Origin: Roseburia lenta
GTDB lineage: Bacteria; Bacillota; Clostridia; Lachnospirales; Lachnospiraceae
Assembly (NCBI RefSeq): GCF_014287435.1
Contig: NZ_JACOPG010000002.1
Location: forward strand, 124,001 to 188,000
Direction: 5' to 3'
Length of the DNA stretch: 64,000 nucleotides
Positions 7,518 to 16,521 of this stretch are shown in pieces. The translations under genes and the position numbers were made by a program. The notes below the pieces were generated by a model. It worked only from the letters and a program-made list of their open reading frames with translations. It was not told the DNA's origin and did not search any database. Every line of letters begins with the position of its first letter. Within the stretch, counting starts at the first letter, position 1.

Positions 7518-8426
7518 TCATATGGTCAAAACCATACTCCAGATTGGAATACTGATCATGGAAAGGATGGTAGATGCCACTACCAGTTTTGTTGCAAAGA
7601 TCTCATCACAGCCATACTTGGATGCCAGAATACTGGTCGTTGCCCCCGCCGGCATGGCAGTCAAGAGTACACAGACCCCTGTCACCAGAGACGGCAGTTT
7701 TATGAGCAGACAGACGACATACAAAGCCAGTGGCATCAATACCAGACGAAGGATAGAATACCGAAGCACTTCCCAGTCGAAAATAGATTTCCAGTCCGCT
7801 TCTGCCAAGATCATACCGATGACCATCATGGAAAGCGCTGTATTGCAATTTCCAATCGTTCCGATCGTATTTGTGATAACGGCTGGTGGTCTATATTGTG
7901 TCAGAATCAGGATCAAACCGATAAAACAGGCAATAATACAAGGATGCGTCACAACCTTTTTCAAAGTCGCTTTCCAATCCTTTGACTGCGTAAAGATCGC
8001 AATACCGGACGACCACATCATAATGCGCATGGGAATCAGGAATATGGATGCCATAGCAAGCCCGATCGATCCAAAAACGCCCTCTGCGACCGGATTTCCC
8101 AGAAATCCCGCATTAGAACAGATCACGCCATATTGCAGGCTCATACGATGTCCCACTTCTCTTTTACCATATAAAATCTTTCCCAGGATCACACTGATGA
8201 TCTGTATCCCTATGGAAATCACAAGAACCTCTGCAAACTGCACAAACGTATTGCTATCGCAGTCAATCATAAAGGACTTTACAATATTGCAGGGAAGCAC
8301 CAGATAAATGACCAGATCGTTGATATTCTTCTGCCCTTCTTTGCTTATAATTCCTATTCTTTTTATAAGTGCTCCTACTAAGATCAGCAAAAGCATGGTT
8401 ATCTGTAAAACCAATAGTTTACTCAT
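7518..8426 (-). CDS. AEC family transporter (auxin efflux carrier / malate permease type)
   Basis: A 302-residue integral membrane protein with about ten hydrophobic segments arranged as two halves, the AEC pattern. The N-terminal LILVGALIKRIGIISKEG and the later LVIYLVLPCNIVKSF match the first and second helices of the family. Members transport small organic anions such as malate; the substrate here cannot be deduced. It ends about 40 bases upstream of the uraA promoter and follows the shikimate kinase gene by only 7 bases, so the two are probably co-transcribed. Confidence 0.88.
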   Translation of the reverse strand: MSKLLVLQITMLLLILVGALIKRIGIISKEGQKNINDLVIYLVLPCNIVKSFMIDCDSNTFVQFAEVLVISIGIQIISVILGKILYGKREVGHRMSLQYGVICSNAGFLGNPVAEGVFGSIGLAMASIFLIPMRIMMWSSGIAIFTQSKDWKATLKKVVTHPCIIACFIGLILILTQYRPPAVITNTIGTIGNCNTALSMMVIGMILAEADWKSIFDWEVLRYSILRLVLMPLALYVVCLLIKLPSLVTGVCVLLTAMPAGATTSILASKYGCDEIFATKLVVASTILSMISIPIWSMVLTI

Positions 8427-8433
8427 CTTATGT

Positions 8434-8937
8434 TTATTTTCCTTCTAGCTGCGCCACTACTGCATCCACCGTGCCAGCCACATCCTTGCCGTCCAGATCC
8501 ACGGTAATATCCGCGTATTTTTCATAAAGTGCCGTGCGTTCATTATAAATATCCCGCAAGGTCTGTCCCTCTTTATGTACGACACCTCGCTCATCCAGAT
8601 CCCCCAGACGCTCGTCCAAGAGATCATAACTGATCCTCAGATAAACGACAATCCCGCTCTCTTTAAAGTGTGCCATAGCATCTGCGCCAAAGATAACACT
8701 TCCTCCGGTCGCGATCACGGTATTTTCCACATCAATTTGGCTGTTGATCTCGTTTTCTACTGCGTTGAAGCCATCAATGCCTTTTTCTGCAATGATTTCT
8801 TTTAAAAGTTTTCCGGTCTGATGCTGAATGACCAGATCGGAATCCAAGAAATCATAATTTAATACTTTTGCAAGAATAACGCCGGAAGTACTTTTGCCCA
8901 CCCCAGGCATACCGATCAAAACAATATTTTTTCCCAT
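8434..8937 (-). CDS. aroK: shikimate kinase
   Basis: Phosphorylates shikimate at the 3-hydroxyl with ATP in the chorismate pathway. The 167 residues fit the family. The Walker A motif GMPGVGKST lies at residues 8-16, the shikimate-binding aspartate in FLDSD follows, and VIATGGSVI is the usual glycine-rich loop. I chose the ATG at 8937 because an AAGGAAAG site lies just before it and the P-loop then falls at the usual distance from the N-terminus. It follows upp in the same direction after a 77-base gap that holds a weak GGATGC/GCATCC hairpin (8971-8993). Confidence 0.93.
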   Translation of the reverse strand: MGKNIVLIGMPGVGKSTSGVILAKVLNYDFLDSDLVIQHQTGKLLKEIIAEKGIDGFNAVENEINSQIDVENTVIATGGSVIFGADAMAHFKESGIVVYLRISYDLLDERLGDLDERGVVHKEGQTLRDIYNERTALYEKYADITVDLDGKDVAGTVDAVVAQLEGK

Positions 8938-9014
8938 ATTCTTTCCTTTTCTCGTTGCTATAAGATAAGAGGATGCCCTGTAAAAGAGCATCCCCCTTGA
9001 CATCTGATCCTTGA

Positions 9015-9644
9015 TTACTTTGTTCCAAAAATACGATCCCCGGCATCTCCAAGTCCCGGACAGATATAAGCATTCTCATTCAACTGACGATCCAAGGCGC
9101 CAACATAGATCTGCACATCCGGATGTTCCTTGTGCAGTCTCTCCAGACCTTCCGGTGCGGCAATGATGCACATGAACTTGATATTCTTGCCGCCATGCTG
9201 CTTGATCATGGTGATGGCATCTGCACCGGATCCACCGGTTGCAAGCATTGGATCTACTACCAAAATAGTTCTCTGGTCGATCGGTTCCGGCAACTTGCAG
9301 TAATACTCATGTGGCTCATGAGTCTCCGGGTCACGATACAAACCGATATGTCCGATCTTTGCAGATGGAACCAGATTCAGCACACCGTCTACCATCCCAA
9401 GTCCAGCACGCAGAATCGGCACGATCGCCATCTTCTTACCGGCAATCATTGGCTGTTTGGTCGTCTCGATCGGTGTCTCGATCTCTACCAGTTCGGTCGG
9501 AAGATCGCGCAGTGCCTCAAACCCCATCAACATAGCGATCTCACTGACCAAGGTACGGAACTCATTTGTTCCTGTTGTCTTGTCACGAAGTCTTGAAATT
9601 TTATGCTGGATCAGTGGATGATCCATAATAGTAACGTTCTCCAT
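9015..9644 (-). CDS. upp: uracil phosphoribosyltransferase
   Basis: Converts uracil and PRPP to UMP in pyrimidine salvage. At 209 residues it has normal length. The PRPP-binding loop is [13 protein letters not shown] and the uracil-binding C-terminus is [17 protein letters not shown]. The start has a GAGGAAC ribosome site. It belongs to a group with aroK, an AEC transporter and the uracil permease, all transcribed leftward. Confidence 0.98.
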   Translation of the reverse strand: MENVTIMDHPLIQHKISRLRDKTTGTNEFRTLVSEIAMLMGFEALRDLPTELVEIETPIETTKQPMIAGKKMAIVPILRAGLGMVDGVLNLVPSAKIGHIGLYRDPETHEPHEYYCKLPEPIDQRTILVVDPMLATGGSGADAITMIKQHGGKNIKFMCIIAAPEGLERLHKEHPDVQIYVGALDRQLNENAYICPGLGDAGDRIFGTK

Positions 9645-9716
9645 TTGTTCCTCCTCAAATACCGTTTATCGGTTCGTTTACTCTTCTAAAAATCTTAGTT
9701 TATCCTGCGTGGAAAG

Positions 9717-9968
9717 TCAATGGACATGTGCATACTTTTTTCTGGTAGCCATGCCACCACGGATATGTCGTTCTGATTTATTGACATCTAAGACGCTTCT
9801 TGCCTCTTTTGCAAGTTCGACATCGATCTGCGGCAAACGTTCCGCAACGTCCTTATGTACCGTAGATTTGCTCACGCCAAAATTCTTTGCCGCCTGCCTT
9901 ACGGTCGCACTCTTTTCCACAATGTATGTACCAATTTCAACTGCCCGTTTTTCAATATATGGTTTCAA
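9717..9968 (-). CDS. spoIIID: stage III sporulation protein D (transcription factor)
   Basis: SpoIIID is the DNA-binding regulator that reshapes sigma-E gene expression in the mother cell. The 83 residues align with the Bacillus protein from the first residues (YIEKRAVEIGTYIVE) through the helix-turn-helix (AAKNFGVSKSTVHKD) to SERHIRGGMATRKKY. I chose the TTG start at 9968 from this alignment and from an AGGGGA site 5 bases before it; a GTG six codons earlier is less likely. Its start codon lies in the T-run of the hairpin described at 9971-10014. It indicates that the organism sporulates or descends from a sporulating ancestor. Confidence 0.93.
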   Translation of the reverse strand: MKPYIEKRAVEIGTYIVEKSATVRQAAKNFGVSKSTVHKDVAERLPQIDVELAKEARSVLDVNKSERHIRGGMATRKKYAHVH

Positions 9969-9970
9969 AA

Positions 9971-10014
9971 AAATCCCCTGCAACACTTGTTTTTACATTG
10001 TATGCAAGGGATTT
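9971..10014. terminator. terminator hairpin containing a candidate sigma-E -10 box
   Basis: AAATCCCCTGCA (9971-9982) pairs with TGCAAGGGATTT (10003-10014) with one mismatch; T runs follow on both strands. It would end the rhamnosidase transcript. In the 20-base loop and right arm, on the minus strand, lies CATACAAT (10004-9997), which equals the sigma-E -10 consensus. A possible -35 GAATAAAG lies 12 bases upstream. Transcription of spoIIID would then begin inside the loop, near 9990. Confidence 0.65.
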
Positions 10015-10027
10015 TTCTTTATTCAAC

Positions 10028-12589
10028 TCATTTTGTCACAGTAGAAAAGTTATATTCTCCACATTCACAGGCAAATGTGCTTCCATCTGGCAGGATGACA
10101 TCAGCCACACAGTTCGATGGTATGGAAATCCTAAAGTTCACCTTTCCATCTGTTCTAAACCAGGCACTCGAAACCTTGCCATATGCAGAATCATATTCCA
10201 TAGAAATAGAATCTATCTGTGAAACCGGATGGGGTGCAATCACAAAATGATTCTCCCTGCCATCCATTTTGATTCCACATAAGGTATCAAAGATCCACTG
10301 ACAACATGCTCCTTTAGAATAATGATTTAAAGATGCATCATCTGTCCAGTTTTCCCACACTGTTGTTGCGCCTTGTTTTATTTGCTGGATCCAGCCAATC
10401 TCCGGATTCATAAGCATGCGGAAAGCCTCATCGCTTGCACCTGCTTCCGTAAGAAGCGGAAATACAAATGGGGTAGACAAAAAACCGGTTCCCACACGAT
10501 ACTCTCTCTCCTGATTCAGTTTCACAATTTTTTGCAAAAGTCTCTGGCGGGCCTGTCCCTCAGCCAATTCCAATCCACAAGGTCTTACATACTTGCACAT
10601 TCTCTTGCTTGTAATGTCACCATTCTGTACAAAATAATAATTGTATGCCTCTTTCGTCCGATCTGCGATCTGCTTATAATGTTTTGCTTGGGATTCTTTT
10701 CCCAGATGGTCAGCCATTTCCTCCATTAACCTCGCAGCATAGGATAAATATGCGGTCGCCTCCTCTACCATTGGCAGCATTAACATTTTTTGTGATGGCG
10801 CACAGTCGTCCGGCTCCGTCCATTCACCAAAATGTCTCCCACTGGCCACAAGATATTTGTCATATTTGCTTCGCTTTGGTGAAAAAAGGGAAAAGAGGTT
10901 TCTTTTACCCATTCTGCTGCTAAAATATGCAATGCACTTTTCCATTGCCTGCCAATTCTCCCGAATCAGGCAATCATCTCCATACCGTTTCCAGAAATAG
11001 TACGGGATAGTCACCATGGCGTCTCCCCAGCCGGCACTTCCCTCCATGGATATCCACTCAATCAATCCACTCTTCTTACCCCCCGTTGGATTCACATTAT
11101 AGACAAGACCATTTCCTTTTTGACAATCTGCTACATCTCTCATCCATTTACGAAAAAATGCTCTCTGATCCATCATATAATTGCCTGTATTAAAAAAGAG
11201 TTGTGCATCACCAGTCCAGCCGGCACGCTCACGTGTCGGACAATCGGTCGGGACATCCATAAAATTTCCTTTTACACTCCAGAATGTATTTTTCACAATC
11301 CGATTGAGCATAGCATCCGAAGAAGTAAAGGAAAACGTTGTGTCCATGTCCGTATAAACTGCAATTGCACTAAATCTGCCGGCATCCACATCCTCCGGCC
11401 AGTCCAAAAGCAGGACATAACGGAATCCCATAATCGTAAATTTGGGTTTGTAGTCGTGACGTACCCCATCGCAGACAAAATCCACGGATTGAAAACGGCA
11501 GGTATCATAATTCGCCTTCCATGCAATATTTTCTACAGTAAAATTACCATTTGTATCCAATTTTTCTCCACACACCATGCGGCATTTTGCTCCTTTTTCT
11601 CCTTTTACGGAAAGTTTGACATAGCCTGCAATATTCTGTCCAAAATCCAGCACTGTATGTCCGTCCGGACAATGCACAATTGTTGGATTCGAAAATTTCT
11701 CATGTTCTTTTGCCGCGTCATTATTGGAAGCACAGACCATACCTTCATACGACGTCACTCTTGCCCTTCCACTATAAGATGGACTACGCCCCAGATCTAT
11801 CCTCTCTCCGTTTTTCATATCCGCATAACGGATACTGCCATCATTAGACCATTGCATAGAAGCATCACTCACGAAAACCTCATGTTCTCCACTCTGATAA
11901 AAGACTTCCATTTGCGCCATAAGTTTTGGCTCATATCCATAAACTTTCGTGCTGTCAAAGACCCCTGTGGCACTGGCGTAAAAACCATCTGCCAGTTCCA
12001 TGGTCCACACATTTTCATCTTTCAGCAAGTCTGTCACATCATACGTCTGATAATGTACTCTTTTTTGAAACGCAGTGGATCCCGGTGTCAAAACCGCATC
12101 CCTCACTTTTGTTCCATTAATTTTTGTCTCATACAGGCCACAGGCTGTAATGTAGAGTCTCGCACGCACAAGATTTTCTTTTTTTATTCGAAAAGTCTTT
12201 TTAAAACAGTCCACCGGATATCGCACTTTGGGACTTTTACTATGTTCATAGTTTCCCATGATAAACGATGCTTTCCACTCCTTTTTGTCCAACAATCCCA
12301 TTTCAAAGAAAGCAGGCTGGCTCCAACTGTCATATACTCCATTCTCATCTGCCACCGCTACACGCCACAGAATCCGGTCTCGACTCTCTAAAGGAAGACT
12401 GTAACTCGTCTTCATGGAATCACTTCTTCTTTCCTCCATAAGTTTCCATGGTTTATCATTTACGGACACCTCTATCTTAAACGACGTCTGTTTTTTACCA
12501 TCTTTGGTTTTCCATGATAATTGCGGATGCAGATCATCCAATCCCATGGGATTTCTCATATATGCTGTTTTCAGATCATATGTCTTCAT
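10028..12589 (-). CDS. alpha-L-rhamnosidase, GH78 family
   Basis: Removes terminal alpha-L-rhamnose from plant glycosides or polysaccharides. At 853 residues it has the family length. Beta-sandwich domains cover roughly residues 1-420, and the (alpha/alpha)6 barrel follows. The catalytic stretch DCPTRERAGWTGD places the conserved acidic residues at Asp449, Glu454 and Asp461; a second conserved Glu lies in TTVWENW. A short C-terminal beta domain closes the protein. There is no signal peptide, so the enzyme is cytoplasmic and acts on imported oligosaccharides. It is the last gene of the glycosidase locus; its start follows the GH39 remnant by 15 bases. Confidence 0.93.
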   Translation of the reverse strand: MKTYDLKTAYMRNPMGLDDLHPQLSWKTKDGKKQTSFKIEVSVNDKPWKLMEERRSDSMKTSYSLPLESRDRILWRVAVADENGVYDSWSQPAFFEMGLLDKKEWKASFIMGNYEHSKSPKVRYPVDCFKKTFRIKKENLVRARLYITACGLYETKINGTKVRDAVLTPGSTAFQKRVHYQTYDVTDLLKDENVWTMELADGFYASATGVFDSTKVYGYEPKLMAQMEVFYQSGEHEVFVSDASMQWSNDGSIRYADMKNGERIDLGRSPSYSGRARVTSYEGMVCASNNDAAKEHEKFSNPTIVHCPDGHTVLDFGQNIAGYVKLSVKGEKGAKCRMVCGEKLDTNGNFTVENIAWKANYDTCRFQSVDFVCDGVRHDYKPKFTIMGFRYVLLLDWPEDVDAGRFSAIAVYTDMDTTFSFTSSDAMLNRIVKNTFWSVKGNFMDVPTDCPTRERAGWTGDAQLFFNTGNYMMDQRAFFRKWMRDVADCQKGNGLVYNVNPTGGKKSGLIEWISMEGSAGWGDAMVTIPYYFWKRYGDDCLIRENWQAMEKCIAYFSSRMGKRNLFSLFSPKRSKYDKYLVASGRHFGEWTEPDDCAPSQKMLMLPMVEEATAYLSYAARLMEEMADHLGKESQAKHYKQIADRTKEAYNYYFVQNGDITSKRMCKYVRPCGLELAEGQARQRLLQKIVKLNQEREYRVGTGFLSTPFVFPLLTEAGASDEAFRMLMNPEIGWIQQIKQGATTVWENWTDDASLNHYSKGACCQWIFDTLCGIKMDGRENHFVIAPHPVSQIDSISMEYDSAYGKVSSAWFRTDGKVNFRISIPSNCVADVILPDGSTFACECGEYNFSTVTK

Positions 12590-12604
12590 AACTAATCTCC
12601 TTTA

Positions 12605-14060
12605 CTATTTCCTGATGATGTAACAGTGCGTGTCATTTACCTGCAGCCTGCCGGATACGATCAATTCTCCGTTTTCATATGTATAAGTCACTTTTTCTGC
12701 CACAAGGGATGATTTTTCAATCACTTCATGGATTTCCTGCGGATTCATATTTTCAGGTGATCCCATTTCCTTCCATATACGATACGGATTGCAATGCTCA
12801 TCATCAATCCGGTACAATCGAACATTCTGACATCCCGGCACCTCTATCTGTACCCGATATTTTTCTGCTTCCCGCATCACTTAATAATTTCAATGCATAA
12901 AACTGCGGTTTGGGGATACCATGGATGGTAAGCAAACCAAACCCTCCCGAAAATTCTTCCGGCACTATCATGAATTCATCAAAAATATCACTAAATGCCC
13001 AAATAGATGATCCTGTCACATTTCCTTCCATCTCATCTATGCTTTTTACCTGGAAACATGCCACCTTTTTACTATCATTACTCGGTGATGTCAGGATGGC
13101 ATTACAATTCCACTCAGTATAATAAATGGGGTATCTGCCCGCCACAATCTGACTGACTTTCTTTGTATTATCATACATCTGCCCCTTTGCCAGAACCGTG
13201 GTTTCCGTCTTATCCTCCATGATCAGACGAATCCCATCCAGAGCAGTCCCCGCTTTCTTACTTCTCAATTGCTTCATTCCCCCCACAACATTGGAGAAAA
13301 GATCTTTCATGGCAAAGGCTTCTCCTATACCATCTCCCGGATAATTATGTGTTGAAATAAAATCAAGTGGCAATTTCCTTTGCTCACAAAAGTCAATAAA
13401 TTCAGCAATCCAATCTCCGGTTGCACTTGCAGGTCCCCCCACCAACAGAGCCGGCTCTACCTCCTTCACGGCTTTGGCTGTAATCTCATAGAGATGGAAA
13501 TAGTCCTCCATCGTTCCGGCAAAAAAAGTGAACATATTAGGTTCATTCCAAACCTCAAAATTCCATGTAATAACCTCATTCCTGCCATACCGGTGTATCG
13601 CAGCCCGGATGAACGCCTGTACCAACTTTACCCAATCATCGTCTTTCGCCGGCATGGTCTTCATGCCCTCCGCGTTGACTGTAACTTTTTTCTTCCTTTT
13701 TGCAATAGTTGATGGCATGAAAGATAGTTCCACCCATGGCTTCATTCCTGCTGCAAGTACATTATCATATGCCGCAAAAATATTAAAAAAATTATAATTT
13801 TGAAACTTTTCTGCGCCCGGCATCGGCATCATATCCGCCATGGACATAATTGCCTGCATATCATCATCAAAAATGCCATGAAACCGGACTCTCTCTATGC
13901 CAAGTTCATCATGAATAAATTTTAATTGTCTGGCATAATCTGAACGCATAGCAAGTTTTGCCTGACCAGAGCCAACACAATATTTCCAGTGATTGGATAC
14001 TTCCACCCGCCTAGTGTTTTTTTTTACCGAAAAAACAAATGTCTCTTTCATGTCTGTCAC
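12605..14060 (-). pseudogene. beta-xylosidase, GH39 family, broken by internal deletion and frameshift
   Basis: The frame from 14060 encodes a full GH39 barrel with acid/base Glu173 (WNEPN) and nucleophile Glu316 (YYTEWNC). It continues to GIPKPQFYALKLLSDAG and then enters 20-odd meaningless residues before a stop at 12804. From about 12880 a second frame, shifted by one base, carries the typical GH39 C-terminus (YRIDDEHCNPYRIWKEMG) to 12605. Compared with the family, some 40-70 residues between the two parts are missing, so a small deletion changed the frame. The catalytic barrel may still be made as a 418-residue product without its beta-sandwich. The start overlaps the GH2 stop by 4 bases (ATGA). 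Confidence 0.8.
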
Positions 14061-16462
14061 CTTCTTTTTGTCTGCAGGATAATTTGCTCTGCTTCGGTTC
14101 CCTTTGCACTCACATCAATCACGATTGTTCCCTCTTCTTCTGTGCTTTGTACATAAAATCCCATCTGCCCCATCCAGGAGTGGTAGGAATCGCCATCAAA
14201 CGCTTCTTCGGTCACAGGATTTCCGTTGCCAATAGCGCGCAGGATTCCGTTCCCCAAAACACTGACCCTGATTTGCCTATCAGAAAGCATCTTTACAATA
14301 CCAGCTGCATCAGTCAGAGAGACCAGCACAAACGTCATATCTTCTCCATCAGCTGTCAGAACTTCTTTTTCCGCTTTCACACAAAGCCTTGTTTCATCGC
14401 CTGCAGAAATAAGTTCATCCTCATCAATTTTATTTCCTTTTTCATCATAACTGACCGCCTTAAGTCTTCCCATTTGATAGATTGTCTCATAGGACGCCTT
14501 ACAAAATTCTAATTTTTTTCGACCAAGAGACTCTCCGTTCTGAAACAATTCTACCTCGGTTCCTATACTATAGATTTCAATCTGCGCATTTTTCCCTTGA
14601 CAGCCCGGCCAACTCCAACTATGTACAGCATCTGTATCGCGCCACATACCAAGGAAATACTTTTCACCGGAATGATTAACCGGTCTTACAGCGATATATG
14701 GTTTTTTATACTTCTTCCAAGCAATGGCTGCAGCATACATCTCCGTTTCTTTCTGTCCCAAAAGATTGATTGCTCCACACCCTCCACTGACACACGGATA
14801 TGGTCGATTAAAGCCACCTTTTGCCTTTCCATAAATCGGAACGCCGACACCGGCTTCCCCCAAATAATCCATTGCTGTCCACATAAAATCACCAATCACA
14901 TATGGGTGAGCCTCAACCAACTTCCATCGTTCTGCCATGGAATGCGGATAAGTCTCGGAACCTAACATGATACGTTTGGGATCATATGCATGATGTGGCT
15001 CATAACAATTTTCTGCATAATTCAGCCCTACAATATCCAGTTCATCAAAACAGGCTTTCAGTTTTTTCTCTACCTTTTTCGGTTTTCCCATCATTTTTTG
15101 GACAAAAGGTACTACCGTGACAATAATATTAGCCAGTAGACTTGCTGTCGCCTGGGCGTTCTTTGTCTCCTCGTAAGGATTCACACTGTCCTGAGGACTG
15201 CACTTAGATTTTCTTCCTCCCATCATGGACACCACTGGATTGATACAATTGATAACTGGTCTGGAAGCATCCAGTTTATGGCAGATATCAACCAAAATAC
15301 GGTTCCACACAGCCCCTTCGTCACTACCTGTGTCCCCTATTTCGTTACCAATAGAATACATAATCACAGATGGATGACTGATATCCTTGCGGATCATGGC
15401 ACTTACATCTTCTTCATAATACTTTTCAAAGTAAATAGAATAATCATAATCTACTTTCATGAATCTCCACTGATCAAATGCTTCATCCATCACATACATT
15501 CCATATTTATCACAGGCCGTCAGGAGTGCTTTACTTGCCGGATTATGTGCCGAACGAATAGCGTTAAATCCAGCCTCTTTTAAAAGTTTGATTTTTCGTT
15601 CTTCTATCCCATCATAAGCACAACTTCCCAAAATTCCATTGTCGTGATGAATACATCCGCCACGCAGTTTCACACTTTCGTTGTTAACCAGAAGTCCTCG
15701 TTCTGCCGACCAGCGAAGTTCTCGGATTCCAAAAAGAATGGCCTCCTGATCGACTACCTTCCCATTTCTCCGCAGTTCCGCCTTTAACGTATAAAGATAT
15801 GGATGCTCGTCACTCCACAGTTTTACATGCGGCACGATCATTTCTGTATGGATACCGGATGCTTCTGCCACCTTATTTTTATTATCATCCCAAAGTGTTA
15901 TTTGCAATTCACAGCCAGTCACATCGTTTACTTTTGTAGTAACAGAGACATAGGCACACTGATTTTTATAATCAACCCGCTTTGTCACTGCTTCGATGCC
16001 ATCTACACTTATATGGGAAGGAGCTCCTATATATAAATTCACATTGCGATAAATGCCGCTTCCTGTATACCATCGACTATTTGGTGTCCTGCTGTTATCT
16101 GCAATTACCGTCAATTCATTTTCCGCATCCAAAATCAGATTTCTGCTAATATCCAGTACAAATCCGGAATAACCATAGACCCAGCCGCCAATTTTTTTCC
16201 CATTTAATATCACTGTAGAATTCTGATATATCCCTTCAAACTCGATTAACACAGACTTATCTTTCCATGCGCTATCTGCCCCAAAATGCTTGGTATATTG
16301 ATATTTACCCCCGGGGAAAAAGCCTGCTGCTGCGCCATTTTTCATATTTACCAGTCTTTTTTCCGTCTGCATGGCATCATGAGGAAGTCTTACTTCCACT
16401 GGTTCGCTATGCTTCAACAGGTTCTGAAATGTCCATCCATCGTTAAATTTAATTTTTTTCAT
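14057..16462 (-). CDS. glycoside hydrolase family 2 (beta-galactosidase type)
   Basis: An 801-residue enzyme with the GH2 order: sugar-binding jelly roll (about 1-145), Ig-like domain (150-245), TIM barrel (250-560) and C-terminal beta domains of the DUF4982 type. Acid/base Glu374 lies in SIGNEIGD and the nucleophile Glu503 in LGSETYP. LRGGCIHHDNG is the characteristic start of the barrel. GH2 members cleave beta-galactosides, beta-mannosides or beta-glucuronides; galactoside is the commonest for this architecture, but the substrate is not proven. No signal peptide is present. It follows the sugar symporter by 59 bases and overlaps the GH39 start, so it belongs to one operon. Confidence 0.9.
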   Translation of the reverse strand: MKKIKFNDGWTFQNLLKHSEPVEVRLPHDAMQTEKRLVNMKNGAAAGFFPGGKYQYTKHFGADSAWKDKSVLIEFEGIYQNSTVILNGKKIGGWVYGYSGFVLDISRNLILDAENELTVIADNSRTPNSRWYTGSGIYRNVNLYIGAPSHISVDGIEAVTKRVDYKNQCAYVSVTTKVNDVTGCELQITLWDDNKNKVAEASGIHTEMIVPHVKLWSDEHPYLYTLKAELRRNGKVVDQEAILFGIRELRWSAERGLLVNNESVKLRGGCIHHDNGILGSCAYDGIEERKIKLLKEAGFNAIRSAHNPASKALLTACDKYGMYVMDEAFDQWRFMKVDYDYSIYFEKYYEEDVSAMIRKDISHPSVIMYSIGNEIGDTGSDEGAVWNRILVDICHKLDASRPVINCINPVVSMMGGRKSKCSPQDSVNPYEETKNAQATASLLANIIVTVVPFVQKMMGKPKKVEKKLKACFDELDIVGLNYAENCYEPHHAYDPKRIMLGSETYPHSMAERWKLVEAHPYVIGDFMWTAMDYLGEAGVGVPIYGKAKGGFNRPYPCVSGGCGAINLLGQKETEMYAAAIAWKKYKKPYIAVRPVNHSGEKYFLGMWRDTDAVHSWSWPGCQGKNAQIEIYSIGTEVELFQNGESLGRKKLEFCKASYETIYQMGRLKAVSYDEKGNKIDEDELISAGDETRLCVKAEKEVLTADGEDMTFVLVSLTDAAGIVKMLSDRQIRVSVLGNGILRAIGNGNPVTEEAFDGDSYHSWMGQMGFYVQSTEEEGTIVIDVSAKGTEAEQIILQTKRR

Positions 16463-16521
16463 ACTCTATCTGTCCTACCTATAATAATTGCGGCAGGAAC
16501 TTCTTCCTGCCGTAACTCATC

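Noticed and set aside
7522-8307. 261-codon open frame on the plus strand
   Set aside because: Antisense shadow of the AEC transporter gene.
11120-12391. 423-codon open frame on the plus strand
   Set aside because: It is antisense to the GH78 rhamnosidase, has no ribosome site and reads as an amino-acid mix rich in His, Cys and Ile without any domain.
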